Of a DNA stretch of 64,000 nt, positions 28,459-38,857 are shown in pieces; position 1 is the stretch's first letter, and every line of letters begins with the position of its first letter. The notes beneath the pieces are model-generated. The model made no database searches. It saw only the letters and a program-made list of their open reading frames with translations, and was not told the DNA's origin. Source of the stretch: Komagataella phaffii GS115. Lineage: Eukaryota; Ascomycota; Pichiomycetes; Pichiales; Pichiaceae. Location of the stretch: the NCBI RefSeq assembly GCF_000027005.1, contig NC_012965.1:1413001-1477000 (forward strand), read 5' to 3'. The position numbers and the translations under genes were made by a program.

Positions 28459-29379
28459 ATGGCCAAAGACGATCACTTGAGACAGGGTGCTACAGTAGGA
28501 GTAGCAGTTTCTGTCACAGCTGGTTCTGTGAGTGGTATGGTTGCTAGAGCTGTCACGGCTCCCTTAGATGTGATCAAGATCCGGCTGCAATTAGAATCCT
28601 ACTACAACTCTCATGCTAAGGTTCCCCAGTATAATGGGATAATACCAACTTTGAAAAAAATAATTGCGACAGAAGGGGGAATTAAGCGTCTGTGGAAGGG
28701 TAACATACCAGCTGAGATCATGTACATGTTATATGGAGCAACTCAATTCACCTGCTATTCTACAGTGAATACGTTTTTGACGCAGACAGAGAATCGTCAC
28801 AACTTCAAAGTACCCGTTTCCCTTCACTCACTGATTTTGGGATCTGTCTCTGGGGTTTTCAGTACGTTGGTGTCTTATCCGTTTGATGTACTTCGTACAA
28901 GGCTGGCTTCCAATCGATCGAAACACTTTGCCTCCATGTTTGGTTGTTCCATTGACATGTTGAAACACGAAGGCATCAAATCATTTTATTCGGGTATAGG
29001 AACAGCAGTCAGTGGTGTTTCCCTCTCCATGGGGTTGACGTTCTTTGCCTATGAATTCCTTAGAAATTTAGACTCTCATTACGATGAGCTTGCATTCATT
29101 GAACCGATATCTGGGTTCATGGCTGGTATAATTGCCAAATCCAGTACTTTTCCATTGGATTTAATACGGAGAAGATTACAAGTGCACAGAAAGTGGCTCG
29201 GGCATGAAAGAGAAACATTCATGACCATTTCAAAGAAAATATTTATTAGAGAAGGTTTACGGGGCTTCTATTCGGGTCTAACACCAGCCCTATTGAAAAC
29301 CGCACCTACTACTGCAATTAGCATTTGGACTTACGAATACGTTGTAAGAGGCTTAGAGAAAGCTCAAGCTTTTGGTTAA
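28459..29379 (+). CDS. TPC1: Mitochondrial thiamine pyrophosphate carrier
   Basis: A 306-residue mitochondrial carrier with three repeats. The signature motifs are APLDVIKIRLQL, YPFDVLRTRL and FPLDLIRRRLQ, each at the end of an odd-numbered helix. N-terminal features (LRQGATVGVAV, TAGSVSGMVARAVTAPLDVIKIRLQL, RLWKGNIPAEIMYMLYGATQF) match Tpc1, which imports thiamine pyrophosphate into the matrix for pyruvate and 2-oxoglutarate dehydrogenases. Length fits (314 in S. cerevisiae). It converges with NOC4, with 18 bp between the coding ends. Another carrier specificity is possible but less likely. Confidence 0.87.
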   Translation: MAKDDHLRQGATVGVAVSVTAGSVSGMVARAVTAPLDVIKIRLQLESYYNSHAKVPQYNGIIPTLKKIIATEGGIKRLWKGNIPAEIMYMLYGATQFTCYSTVNTFLTQTENRHNFKVPVSLHSLILGSVSGVFSTLVSYPFDVLRTRLASNRSKHFASMFGCSIDMLKHEGIKSFYSGIGTAVSGVSLSMGLTFFAYEFLRNLDSHYDELAFIEPISGFMAGIIAKSSTFPLDLIRRRLQVHRKWLGHERETFMTISKKIFIREGLRGFYSGLTPALLKTAPTTAISIWTYEYVVRGLEKAQAFG

Positions 29380-29397
29380 TGACTAATATACACATTT

Positions 29398-31086
29398 CTA
29401 CCATACCCATCCACTCATATAAACCTCCCGTTGGGCTTTCAATTGCGCTTCTTCGGACTCAGCGCCAAACACTCTATCAACTGGTTCAAATTCCAATCCA
29501 GCTTCCGTTTTATACTTCTTACTAAGTTCCCCATCTAATAATTTAGCACAATCCCAATCCAAGAAATCCTCTAAATTGTAACTGTACTTATGGAAAGGCT
29601 GTGAAAAGATTTTGGCCAGAGAGGCAATGTTAGGATGATAATGAGTAGCTAGGGTTTCAAGCTCCCAAACTGATGATTCGATGGCTCTGGTATTGTCTGG
29701 ATCTGTTTCATTGTCGTCATACGGATCTTGGTAATTCTCTGCTGGATTTGGGTTGTGAATGAGGACCATACATGCCGGATGCCTTCTCAATAGATTGTAT
29801 ATAAAAGGTATCACAATAACAATTCCTGAAATTGGGGCGGTCAACGAAAGTCTTGCTAATTTTTTAATGAAGGAAGCTATCATAGTACTGGAGAGATAGT
29901 CTCCAGTTAGAAATATGTCTAACATTCTGAAAAACCTAGTCTTATGAGGAGAATGGAGGAGATCGGGATTTAAAATTCGGTAAAGTTTGGTAAAGAAGTC
30001 AGGATATTCCAAATTATAGTTCTTCATGAGTTCAAATAGCCCATTCAATGATAAAATACATGTGTTAACATGGTTGTTCTCAAATCCTAAATCATAGGTA
30101 TCCGTCAGAAAATCCATCAATTGCTGCTGGTTTTCCATGAAGGGCAGCAATCGCTTGTGAACCAATCCCAATACAGTCTGGTTTTGTGCAAAAGAGATGT
30201 TCCAATTTAGCAACCCCAGCCAGCACTTCTCAAATGCCAACTTGAAATGAAGTTCAGTCTTTGCAAGTTTTGGTACGTACTCGACCAAATATTCTGCATT
30301 ATCAAAATCTTCGTAAATTGGTTGATCGTATAACAATGTCAAATAATTAGAGAATGCTAGTACTTTATTTTCAAGCTGTGTAGAATTGAGCTCCTGTTGA
30401 ATTTCATGAAAAAAATAGTATTTTAAATCTTGATATTGAAATAGAACCTCCTTAAATTCTAAGATCAGGTAATTGTCAATGGTACCATCCTTCAGCGAAT
30501 TCTTTTCGTCTCCTGTTTGTAATAATGTCAATAGAAGAGATCTGTACAACTTTGTAGCAAAATATGGTTCGGTCCCAGCAGGTCCACAGTGCGAGGATTC
30601 TAGCTTGATCAGTTTAATGACAATATCTAGGATATCCAGCTTATAGTACTTGGATTCCTGATGTAACTCGACAATCTGCAAAGATAACAGTAGTTCAATC
30701 TTAAACGCCTCATACCTGGCCCTCAACCATGATGAGATTTGTTTCTTGTCAGCAGTGTCTCTTGCGGTGAAAGATAGTCGTCCCTCAGTAAGTAACTTTT
30801 TGAACACTTTGAACAGCAATTTAGTAAGTTTTCTAGCCTTTGTAATATCTTCAATATTGCTTGAGTCTATGTAAGTATATTGAGCAAGTAGTTTTGGAAT
30901 GTTGTTATAGAACTTGGGAGAGCTCTTGATTTCCTCTGTCAGTTGTGAAATCTGCTCAAGACTTAATACAGAAGCCTCAGTTTCCTTCAGAAGATCGCCC
31001 TTAGATGTTGCCTTGGTCAGAGGCGATTTTGCATTAGGTTTCGATCTTAGTGACTTTGTTGCAGTCTTTTTACTCTCCTTCTTCAT
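29398..31086 (-). CDS. NOC4: Noc4/Utp19 40S ribosome biogenesis factor
   Basis: A 562-residue protein with a basic N-terminus and a C-terminal CBF/Mak21-type domain: LNGLFELMKNYNLEYPDFFTKLYRILNPDLLHSPHKTRFFRMLDIFL, then SLTAPISGIVIVIPFIYNLLRRHPACMVLIHN. These are hallmark Noc4 segments (about 345-455). Noc4 pairs with Nop14 in the small-subunit processome and nuclear 40S export. Length is near S. cerevisiae Noc4 (552). Acidic stretches follow the domain. The start ATG at 31086 precedes a Lys-rich nucleolar-type N-terminus. Confidence 0.93.
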   Translation of the reverse strand: MKKESKKTATKSLRSKPNAKSPLTKATSKGDLLKETEASVLSLEQISQLTEEIKSSPKFYNNIPKLLAQYTYIDSSNIEDITKARKLTKLLFKVFKKLLTEGRLSFTARDTADKKQISSWLRARYEAFKIELLLSLQIVELHQESKYYKLDILDIVIKLIKLESSHCGPAGTEPYFATKLYRSLLLTLLQTGDEKNSLKDGTIDNYLILEFKEVLFQYQDLKYYFFHEIQQELNSTQLENKVLAFSNYLTLLYDQPIYEDFDNAEYLVEYVPKLAKTELHFKLAFEKCWLGLLNWNISFAQNQTVLGLVHKRLLPFMENQQQLMDFLTDTYDLGFENNHVNTCILSLNGLFELMKNYNLEYPDFFTKLYRILNPDLLHSPHKTRFFRMLDIFLTGDYLSSTMIASFIKKLARLSLTAPISGIVIVIPFIYNLLRRHPACMVLIHNPNPAENYQDPYDDNETDPDNTRAIESSVWELETLATHYHPNIASLAKIFSQPFHKYSYNLEDFLDWDCAKLLDGELSKKYKTEAGLEFEPVDRVFGAESEEAQLKAQREVYMSGWVW

Positions 31087-31784
31087 TGTGGAGTTTTCGT
31101 CGTGTTAACAATGCACCTTGATAGATTTTTTTTTTCTGATAATTATTTTCCGTTATGAACCCGCGCATGTTGCTAGATTTCATATAAAAGCACAAAGCAC
31201 CTCTCAATAGTAGTTTTTTTCTTCTTCATCCTTCCGAGTTTTAATACTCAAATGATGAATTTTTAGCGTATTTTCATACAGTGTCCATTGGATGAGGTTG
31301 AGCTTCTTTCGGGAAATTCCTTTGTTTGATCGGGTTAATCTGGTGAAAGCGTTTGGCGCACTTATATCTTGTTACATTATATAACGGACGCCTATCCAAT
31401 TCTGAACTCAATCTCTGAAGGAATCATTATGTGCTTGTTCTACTGTCTAGGTAGAATTTCTATAGGTAGTATAGACCGTTAATGTTTTGCTTTTTTATTT
31501 TTTTATTACAGTGCTGTATTGTAGGCAGAATGAACCAGCATCCATACTTTAGGTGGACACATATCCAGTTACATGATGTGATGTCTGTATTAAGGATGGT
31601 ATATCAATAAATTCCAGCAACAGTGCTAATTTCTGAAGTCTCAGAAAGTTGTCGGATCGAGTTTGACCCTGGGGACCTTACGAAGCTAGTTGCCTACTTC
31701 TTGAGGATCCTATTTTTTTCTATTAATTTTTCTTTACTGATCAAAGCTCAAACTAACATGCAAATATTTTTTTACCCTATGTAA
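31087..31784. other. NOC4 promoter and LTE1 3' region
   Basis: This 698-bp gap lies between two minus-strand genes. It has T-rich tracts, a box C-like AATGATGAAT at 31251-31260 and two CTGA (box D-like) tetramers at 31402 and 31415. The spacing (about 150 nt) is long for a C/D snoRNA and no closing stem was seen, so no RNA gene is called. Confidence 0.35.
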
Positions 31785-34700
31785 CTATTCGGCGATACAG
31801 TTAAAGCAATAGTCCATTTCCTTTTCACTAAGTGAACGGATGTACAAGCATTTGCTGAGAATCTCTTTATCGGTTTTAAAATCGTAGAACTTTGACCAAT
31901 CGATCATTTGAAGGAGATTTTTCACAATGCTAGATAGTAATGAAAACTTGCTTATATTAATCAATTCTGTGTCATCTTCCGCAAGCGAGTTGATAATCTT
32001 GACTTTTGTCTGGATAGAACTTTCCACATTTTTCTTTATGACGGAAGGACGTTCATTGTTGAAAATAAGATCATTCAGGTAAATACCAATGAACGGTATG
32101 CATCCTTTGGATGCTGTCACTTTGTCTAATTCGATCCTCAAATTACGGAAATTTTTGGACGGATACGTGATTTTCTCAAGACTTCTAAGGATAAGAATAT
32201 CACCCGCGTTAATTCCTTCCCAAGTGGATTTGAGCCTGCTGATTCTGGTTGAGTTCAGAGCTAAGACTATCTGCAACAAAGTGGCGTAATTCTGCAACGA
32301 CTGACAATGCTTAGCAATATGGATAAATTTAGAAATTGTCAACATTCTGTCTTCCAAGTTTGCAGTCAACAAGATCTCTGAGATTATCCAATTGTTCATT
32401 AAGTTGAACCTGGAAATAATTAGGTTAACCCCATTATTCGAAATTTTGCTCAACAAAAGTTCAAACCAACTGTGGATAGGCTCCAAAGTACTTTCCCACT
32501 TCATTTCTACAAGTTCTTTCCAATCAACCTCACTTAATGCATCCTTCTCAATGTTTGTGAAATGTTGAGCTAATAACTCTGAGTCGTAGCTTAGAACAAA
32601 CGAAATATGGTTGCCGTTGCTCATTGTATTCTCCACTGTATGGTCAAAGTTTGTTGCAATGATCTTTGTTGCATTTTCTTTTCCAGAAGTTGATGAAGAC
32701 AATTCCGATTTTGAGATATCACTTTCGCTGAGTTCAAGCTCGTCTTTGAAAACTTGTTTTGGTGTCGGAGTGTTCTGATGCACGGTAATGGGCGTTTTCT
32801 GTAATGGATTATTTATGAACAAGTCAATTACATTTTCCTGGATTTTTAATTCTTCCAAAGAGGGTCTTTGAGTGGATGGTTGGTTATTGAAATGTTCGAC
32901 TTCATCGTTGAGTCCATATAGACTCATAGCCTCTTCCTTGTCATTTGCTTCCAATTTATTCAGGGCAGCCTGGATAGGATCCTCCAGTCCAGCATCATCT
33001 GGAATAGCGGCAAGTTCAGCTATCGCTGTAGTACTTAACCCCGGGTATGGTAACACAAAGGAAGAAGAACTAACAGATGAAATCATACTAACATTAGAGG
33101 ATTTTGGAGACGACTCAGGCTGAACTCCCGATTCCCTTGTTTCCTTTTTGGTTACGCTCAAGTCTTCCTGGAAAAGTTGAAGCAATCTACTACGTGGCCT
33201 TTGATGCTCCAAAATCATGGTTGGAGTCAATTCATCGTCTGATGATAACACTTCTCCTGAGACTGGTGCACATTCTTGACAAGCTTGTTCATCGGGCTGT
33301 TCATAGAATGGCAACTCTCTAAGTAACTGCTCATTAAGTACTCCAATTCGTAAACTTGAAAATCCTGTTTTTTTCTTAAGGGATTTATAGCCAAAAGAGT
33401 CGTATTCTACGCTTCCGGATATGTCGATATGGCTCAAGTCGGAGTCATAAGTAACATAAGATTTGTGGGTGCTGCAGCTTTCTCTAGAGATATTTCTAAT
33501 GGAGAATCTGTTATTGAAACTCTGATAACTAATTGTCTGATGTAGAGGTTCCAAAGAGAATACTAGTTCTTCTCCTTGTTGTGAAATTGTCCCAGTAACG
33601 CCTGCAGTATTCGTAGGTGAGTTTATTTGCAAACTAGAAGTCAGCTTTTGAGCTTCCATCGCAAAAGAGTCGTCCACCTGTGGAATGTCAGTGCAAGGCT
33701 TGAAGTCCAATTCAGAAACTGGAAGTAATACTGGTTCCTCTTCTTGATTCTTCTCATTCTTCTGTTCAGGCTGTGGAGTCATATGTCGGCTATCTTCTTG
33801 AAGCTTCTCAAGCATACTTGAAGATAAAACTTCATCTTCAGTGAAAGAAATGTGACTCTTTGTAGAATGGAAATCCTCTTCAGCAAGATCGCCACTATTG
33901 TCCATATTATCTGATAGCAAGTCGGGCAAAACCTCCGGAGGGTTTGGAATCTTGCCATCTTGTATTGGTTCGTAATCCATATCTATTGTCATATTCATGG
34001 AGTGAGACCAATTAAGTGTTACCGATGGACTCCTAAAAGAAGATCGTTTAGATAGGTTCAAGTCCATATTCACAACACCTTCATTGAAACTGGCCTCGTT
34101 ATCAAGATTGGCCGAAGTTCTGTTATCGTTTTTGTTGTTGAAGGCTAGTAAGAGTTCATCAGCATTGATTGTGGTGTTAACTTCGTGTATGATGCTTTCG
34201 CTATCTCTTTTGCTACAGTGCTTTTCAAATGCATTGAGAATTGACAAATTTGATCTACGCTTTGATTGTTTTTGTTCAAGCAACGAATATTTCGCAATCC
34301 TGTTGCGAAGCTCTTTCTTTGTAAGTAAAATATTGAACTCTTCGATGACTCTCTGCCCCAGAATATCCAATTTTTCTGTTGGTAGGGAAACTTTTGTTTT
34401 CTCCCCAAGGTCCGCCGATGGTTGATTAATTACCTGAAACTTACTTTTGCGTTCAGGAGGTATCGCAGAGGTAGGCAAAGTCTTATTCCTCCAATGCAGA
34501 CCAAATAGACCCTTCTTGGGGTTCTTATTACTCAAAGTCGGTTTTCTTTTAATAGGGCTGACTTGAGGCGAAGACCTTTGTCTTATTTCAATGTTCATTT
34601 TTTTGAGAGGAGTGGATGGCACGATGTAACTAACTTTGGCATCTTTGAACATAGATATTCCACCTTCCAATATGTTAGTGTTCTCCTTATTGTAGTCATC

Positions 34701-35693
34701 AACCTTCGAAAGACGTTTGATATGCTCATTTTCCGGAAATGACATACTCGCTTCTTGATTAGCGTTTGTTGACTTTATACCAGTGCTTAAACTAATTAGC
34801 GAATCCTTGGGTTTAAGTTGATGATGGGGATGCCTTGGTCTTGCTGTTCTCAGTACAACTGATGCAGGTTTACTTGACAAATGAAAAGAAGTGGTTCTAT
34901 TGTTGGGTAAAAATGAGTTTGATACTTTTGAATCCAGTTGTTGCAACAGAAGATTGGTAGACGACAGCGAGTTCCTTTCGTTAAGGGAAACTATCTCAGA
35001 TCTTCGAAGGGCGGGATTGTGGACATGCTGCAATCCCACTAAAGATAGCCTTGATGAGTTAAGATTTTCATAAGTTGAAAGGTTGTAGTTGATCAATTCC
35101 ACATTGACGAGTTTCTCTAAAGGTAGGGTCGACCAATAGATTTCGCACAGCTTGATATATATTTTCTTCAAATCGACAAGAATCTTGGAAATCAGCTGAT
35201 CTTTTCTGTACGATGAATCGGAAGCAAACCTATTTATGCAAGCAACAAAAGATGCTCTAATCTTTGTGTTATCCGTGAAGTCATCAAGGAAGTAATTCAG
35301 CAACCAATGACGTAAACACACAAAAGTTCTGATTAAAGCCAGTCTTCGCACGCTCACATTGTTCCCCCCTTTAAGACACCATTCAAGTCTTGCTAAGAGT
35401 AAATTCATGAGGAAATCTGGTTCCAGATATAATCTATATGTAAAGAAGAAGTCAAACATGAACGAGTAGTCAATCTTGGTGGGAGACGTCAATTGCACTA
35501 TCAAAGCTCTAACATTGCAGGCTATCATCATCGACGAATCTGACGGTTGCTGCTTAGAGCCATCAGCCTTCGATTCAAAGGTGGACCGTCTGTCATTGGT
35601 ATTCTGATACCGTATTACTGAGTCTCTTGTCGGTATTGGACAGTAGACTGGGTCATCAAAGACTTCTGGATCAATTGCCTGATTCGCAGACAT
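31785..35693 (-). CDS. LTE1: Lte1, RasGEF-domain mitotic exit regulator
   Basis: A 1302-residue protein with a RasGEF N-terminal domain near the start (NVRALIVQLTSPTKIDYSFMFDFFFTYRLYL, about 58-200) and a Cdc25-type RasGEF domain at the C-terminus (about 1050-1300, with SYDSELLAQHFTNIEKDALSEVDWKELVEMKWE and KCIPFIGIYLNDLIFNNE-like segments, here KGCIPFIGIYLNDLIFNNE). The middle 800 residues are Ser/Thr rich and poorly conserved. This split layout and ALIVQLTSP are characteristic of Lte1, which keeps Bfa1-Bub2 GAP from Tem1 in the bud. Whether it has exchange activity is doubtful in S. cerevisiae. Other RasGEFs (Cdc25, Bud5) lack this spacing. Confidence 0.9.
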   Translation of the reverse strand: MSANQAIDPEVFDDPVYCPIPTRDSVIRYQNTNDRRSTFESKADGSKQQPSDSSMMIACNVRALIVQLTSPTKIDYSFMFDFFFTYRLYLEPDFLMNLLLARLEWCLKGGNNVSVRRLALIRTFVCLRHWLLNYFLDDFTDNTKIRASFVACINRFASDSSYRKDQLISKILVDLKKIYIKLCEIYWSTLPLEKLVNVELINYNLSTYENLNSSRLSLVGLQHVHNPALRRSEIVSLNERNSLSSTNLLLQQLDSKVSNSFLPNNRTTSFHLSSKPASVVLRTARPRHPHHQLKPKDSLISLSTGIKSTNANQEASMSFPENEHIKRLSKVDDYNKENTNILEGGISMFKDAKVSYIVPSTPLKKMNIEIRQRSSPQVSPIKRKPTLSNKNPKKGLFGLHWRNKTLPTSAIPPERKSKFQVINQPSADLGEKTKVSLPTEKLDILGQRVIEEFNILLTKKELRNRIAKYSLLEQKQSKRRSNLSILNAFEKHCSKRDSESIIHEVNTTINADELLLAFNNKNDNRTSANLDNEASFNEGVVNMDLNLSKRSSFRSPSVTLNWSHSMNMTIDMDYEPIQDGKIPNPPEVLPDLLSDNMDNSGDLAEEDFHSTKSHISFTEDEVLSSSMLEKLQEDSRHMTPQPEQKNEKNQEEEPVLLPVSELDFKPCTDIPQVDDSFAMEAQKLTSSLQINSPTNTAGVTGTISQQGEELVFSLEPLHQTISYQSFNNRFSIRNISRESCSTHKSYVTYDSDLSHIDISGSVEYDSFGYKSLKKKTGFSSLRIGVLNEQLLRELPFYEQPDEQACQECAPVSGEVLSSDDELTPTMILEHQRPRSRLLQLFQEDLSVTKKETRESGVQPESSPKSSNVSMISSVSSSSFVLPYPGLSTTAIAELAAIPDDAGLEDPIQAALNKLEANDKEEAMSLYGLNDEVEHFNNQPSTQRPSLEELKIQENVIDLFINNPLQKTPITVHQNTPTPKQVFKDELELSESDISKSELSSSTSGKENATKIIATNFDHTVENTMSNGNHISFVLSYDSELLAQHFTNIEKDALSEVDWKELVEMKWESTLEPIHSWFELLLSKISNNGVNLIISRFNLMNNWIISEILLTANLEDRMLTISKFIHIAKHCQSLQNYATLLQIVLALNSTRISRLKSTWEGINAGDILILRSLEKITYPSKNFRNLRIELDKVTASKGCIPFIGIYLNDLIFNNERPSVIKKNVESSIQTKVKIINSLAEDDTELINISKFSLLSSIVKNLLQMIDWSKFYDFKTDKEILSKCLYIRSLSEKEMDYCFNCIAE

Positions 35694-36051
35694 CTTGTTA
35701 TCAGAAGAAGCGATAGAATAACTGCTTAAGGTTGAACTTTGGTGAACCTAACGAAGCTTTGGGAAAAAGTTTGGCTTGGAATTTAATGTGTTTTGTTTAC
35801 TAGGCATTGTTTTCACCCTCGACAGCTTTGTTTACATTTCGACATATTATGTGTACCAACCAATATGGTTTCCATGTACAACAAAAAGGTGTCGTATTTC
35901 ACTGCCTAGCTTCCCCTGGTTGTTGCATGAACCGTGCGTAGGTGCATATCGCGTAGACACGAGTGTTCTTTAGTGATAAATTATTAGGGAGATAGGTGGT
36001 TGATAGTGGCTGCTACCTCAAATTGACCTGTAAATATAAGATTGGGAACTC
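35694..36051. other. LTE1 promoter and LEU3 3' region
   Basis: These 358 bp lie between two minus-strand genes. Nothing beyond promoter/terminator sequence was seen, and a 65-codon plus-strand frame here begins inside AT-rich promoter sequence and lacks any recognisable motif. Confidence 0.4.
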
Positions 36052-38586
36052 TTAAACCATGTCAGCATGAAAACCAAACTCATTCATAACGTTGTCAATG
36101 TCTTTCCACAACAGGTCAGTGTCCCAGTTTTGTGTTGAATCCCAAATATCAAACCCCAACCCTGCACTTGCATCTAAGTTGGAAGACGATGGAGAGTCGG
36201 TAAGGTTCGATTGAATAGAGGTTGGGCCTCCTTTGAAAGACTGTTGATTGGATTGGATTGCGTCTGAAGCGGTTGGAGTTTGGTTGGATTTTGAATGGAG
36301 AACATGTTTTGATAAATTCTGTTTTTGATTGGCAATTGGAGCCTCTATTGGTTGCGGATCCAAGGGAATCGTATTGATAATTCTACGTGCCGAAGATTCT
36401 GGGTGAATTGTGCTGGATAAGGATCGCTGTTTCTTTCTTGATTCGGTTGTTGAAAATTTACCGTTCGCATTAACTTTCTGTTGTGGATGCTGTTTATCGT
36501 TTGAATCCACATTGTTCACTTTGGTATCATTTTCCTCAACATCATTATCCGAATCGCTTTCAAAGGCAGTTGCTGGATCCCTTGTGGCATCCGCCAGTGT
36601 GCTATGGAGTTTCTTGGGTACAAATTTCATCACACCACATTGCTCTTTCAAGATCAACAGGCTGTCAAAGAATACACTGGCCGATAATCGACTACGAATG
36701 TTGACATTGATTCCTTTGAAAAAATTCTGGGAGTTCAAAGTATGGAATAATGCCCACATACTCCTCATTATACCAGATGATCGATACGCCATATCATATT
36801 TGACCACCGATGCTTTCGATGTCAAATCAATAGCTATCTGGTATAGTTGCTTACCAGCGCCAACATCAATAAGTGAGTTCATTGGAGAATTCGTTATTCT
36901 GTTGACAATAACTGATGCTTGCCAAATAGTTAGTATATATACTCCTGGTAGATATTTGATGAACTTTTTTGATCTTTCCGTAGAATCTCTGGTGTGTGCG
37001 ATTAGGGCCAAAGAAGCGTTGAAAACCTTGATCAAGCCTCTCTGCAGCTCAAAAGTTGCCACTTTTGTAGTATCCAAAAAATAGTAAGTTAGTATCCGCA
37101 TTCTGGTGGACAGAAGCTGAAACCTTCTAACATCATCCAGTGGTTGAAGAAAAGACATTTTAATCTCCAGCTCATCAGTTTGGTTTCCTAGCATTTGTAG
37201 TAAAGGTATTCGTTCCGTAGCATCAACTAAACCAAGATGGTCTGCAGGGTTTGAGTTCAACGTTTTGGCAGCCTGATCTTCTAGATGCTCTAATTCCATC
37301 ATTTGAATTAAACTCTGAGGAATGTTAGCGTTTGAGCCAGCTCGACAAATCGATAAAACTCCGGCATCAAAAGATGTAAACGCTGGAAATCCAAATGCTG
37401 AAGCAATAGTTTGAGAAACAACGTTACAGGCGATCCATGTACGTATCTGTTCTGTGACCAATTCTGCCTTTTCGTTAGAGTTTAATTGGCCTGCACTGTG
37501 TAACCCAATACGAATAGCTTGAAAAATAGCAATGCCGATTGTATTCCAGGAAGTGTCAGCAGATAAAGATGATGTAAGTGGGGGCCAGAAAGTGTACAGA
37601 AGAAAGCTTTGTACTGAATAAACACTAGAAACGTTCAATATAGGCTCGTTGACTTCGGTAGGTTCGAACCTTGTAATGGGCGCAATAGTGAGCTCAGCCA
37701 TTGCAGATTTCAAAATGGGGCCAAGTTTCATGTAAAGATTGAGACTAGCTTCCCTGTTTAATTCGTTTGATTTGAATCTTCTGAGAGAGATGAAAATGAT
37801 TGTCCAAAATAAAACCGGGCACAGTCGATATATCCTCTCCGGGCCCTTATAGATATCAACAACTGGTAAAATTGGATGATAATTGTCTACAAATTCTTGA
37901 TATAGTTGTTTGATGTGTTGGGACTCAATAGTAAAATCATCCAGCGTTTTATCGGTGCAACTTAAAACTTCTGGGGCTAAAACGATTGGTTCATTTCTAC
38001 TGTGATTAGTATTGCCCAGTCTATGAATAGCTGGAGTAGGTTTACTTGAGTTGCTGTTCAGCTTCATCTTGGTACTGGCGATCTGTGAAATACGGCCATC
38101 GTCCTTCAATCCGCTAGGCACTGGAGGTGACTCTGAGCCGATGAAATTACTGAAAGGAGTCATCACATTCTCAGTAGGATTATTCAAAACAACATTTCTA
38201 ATCGGTGGTAAAGTGGAATTGTTTGGAAGTTGATTGGGAGGTTCGAATGAAGGCCCATAACTCTGCCCTCTCAAAGGAACTCCGTTTACAGCTCCTTCTT
38301 GTAAAGAGCGTCTTAAATCAATGAACTCTTTCTCTATTTGGGCCATTCTAGCTCTTTTAACAGTTCTTTTGAAGTCACTTTGCAGAGTACACACTAACTG
38401 TTTTTTGGTACATCTTGTGCAAGGTTTCGGTGCTTTATCAGAAGCGTCACATTTGCATTTCTGTTGTCTACATTCCACACATGCTATTTTCTTCACTCTT
38501 CCTTTGAATCCTCCACCTTGAAAAATGCCAGACTGACCTGGAGCTATGCTGAATTCCTCATATCTCAGGTCTGATTTGTTTTGCAT
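36052..38586 (-). CDS. LEU3: Leu3-type Zn2Cys6 transcription factor (leucine biosynthesis)
   Basis: An 844-residue protein starting at the ATG at 38586. The open frame extends 13 codons further to a TTG. The zinc cluster is CX2CX6CX9CX2CX6C (Cys 36, 39, 46, 56, 59, 66) in ACVECRQQKCKCDASDKAPKPC, followed by FKRTVKRARMAQIEKEF. Both are diagnostic for Leu3. The large middle region fits the fungal-specific regulatory domain, and the C-terminus ends in an acidic tryptophan-rich tail (IWDSTQNWDTDLLWKDIDNVMNEF), like the Leu3 activation domain. Leu3 is activated by alpha-isopropylmalate and binds CCGG-N2-CCGG. No such site was found near the gene. Confidence 0.92.
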   Translation of the reverse strand: MQNKSDLRYEEFSIAPGQSGIFQGGGFKGRVKKIACVECRQQKCKCDASDKAPKPCTRCTKKQLVCTLQSDFKRTVKRARMAQIEKEFIDLRRSLQEGAVNGVPLRGQSYGPSFEPPNQLPNNSTLPPIRNVVLNNPTENVMTPFSNFIGSESPPVPSGLKDDGRISQIASTKMKLNSNSSKPTPAIHRLGNTNHSRNEPIVLAPEVLSCTDKTLDDFTIESQHIKQLYQEFVDNYHPILPVVDIYKGPERIYRLCPVLFWTIIFISLRRFKSNELNREASLNLYMKLGPILKSAMAELTIAPITRFEPTEVNEPILNVSSVYSVQSFLLYTFWPPLTSSLSADTSWNTIGIAIFQAIRIGLHSAGQLNSNEKAELVTEQIRTWIACNVVSQTIASAFGFPAFTSFDAGVLSICRAGSNANIPQSLIQMMELEHLEDQAAKTLNSNPADHLGLVDATERIPLLQMLGNQTDELEIKMSFLQPLDDVRRFQLLSTRMRILTYYFLDTTKVATFELQRGLIKVFNASLALIAHTRDSTERSKKFIKYLPGVYILTIWQASVIVNRITNSPMNSLIDVGAGKQLYQIAIDLTSKASVVKYDMAYRSSGIMRSMWALFHTLNSQNFFKGINVNIRSRLSASVFFDSLLILKEQCGVMKFVPKKLHSTLADATRDPATAFESDSDNDVEENDTKVNNVDSNDKQHPQQKVNANGKFSTTESRKKQRSLSSTIHPESSARRIINTIPLDPQPIEAPIANQKQNLSKHVLHSKSNQTPTASDAIQSNQQSFKGGPTSIQSNLTDSPSSSNLDASAGLGFDIWDSTQNWDTDLLWKDIDNVMNEFGFHADMV

Positions 38587-38857
38587 AAAGGAAGGGGAAA
38601 GATGGTTAAATCTCTTGTGATTCAACAGTTATGTATACATGCGATAACGTGCAGTTCGCGATGTCCGCAAGATGAGAGACTAGGGGTGAACAGTGGAGGC
38701 GGGAACCTGTGGTTAATACCAACAATCGGTGTTTAACCAGCATGGAATTGTTGCCGGCTGCTATCCCTACGCGACATGCTCTAACGGATAGGCAATTATA
38801 TTGTAACTCCTCTCTCTTCCTGGCAACATAGTCTTGGTATCAGAATATTTCGAGACA

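Noticed and set aside
35776..35973. 65-codon plus-strand frame between LTE1 and LEU3
   Set aside because: No motif, short, and located in the LTE1 promoter.
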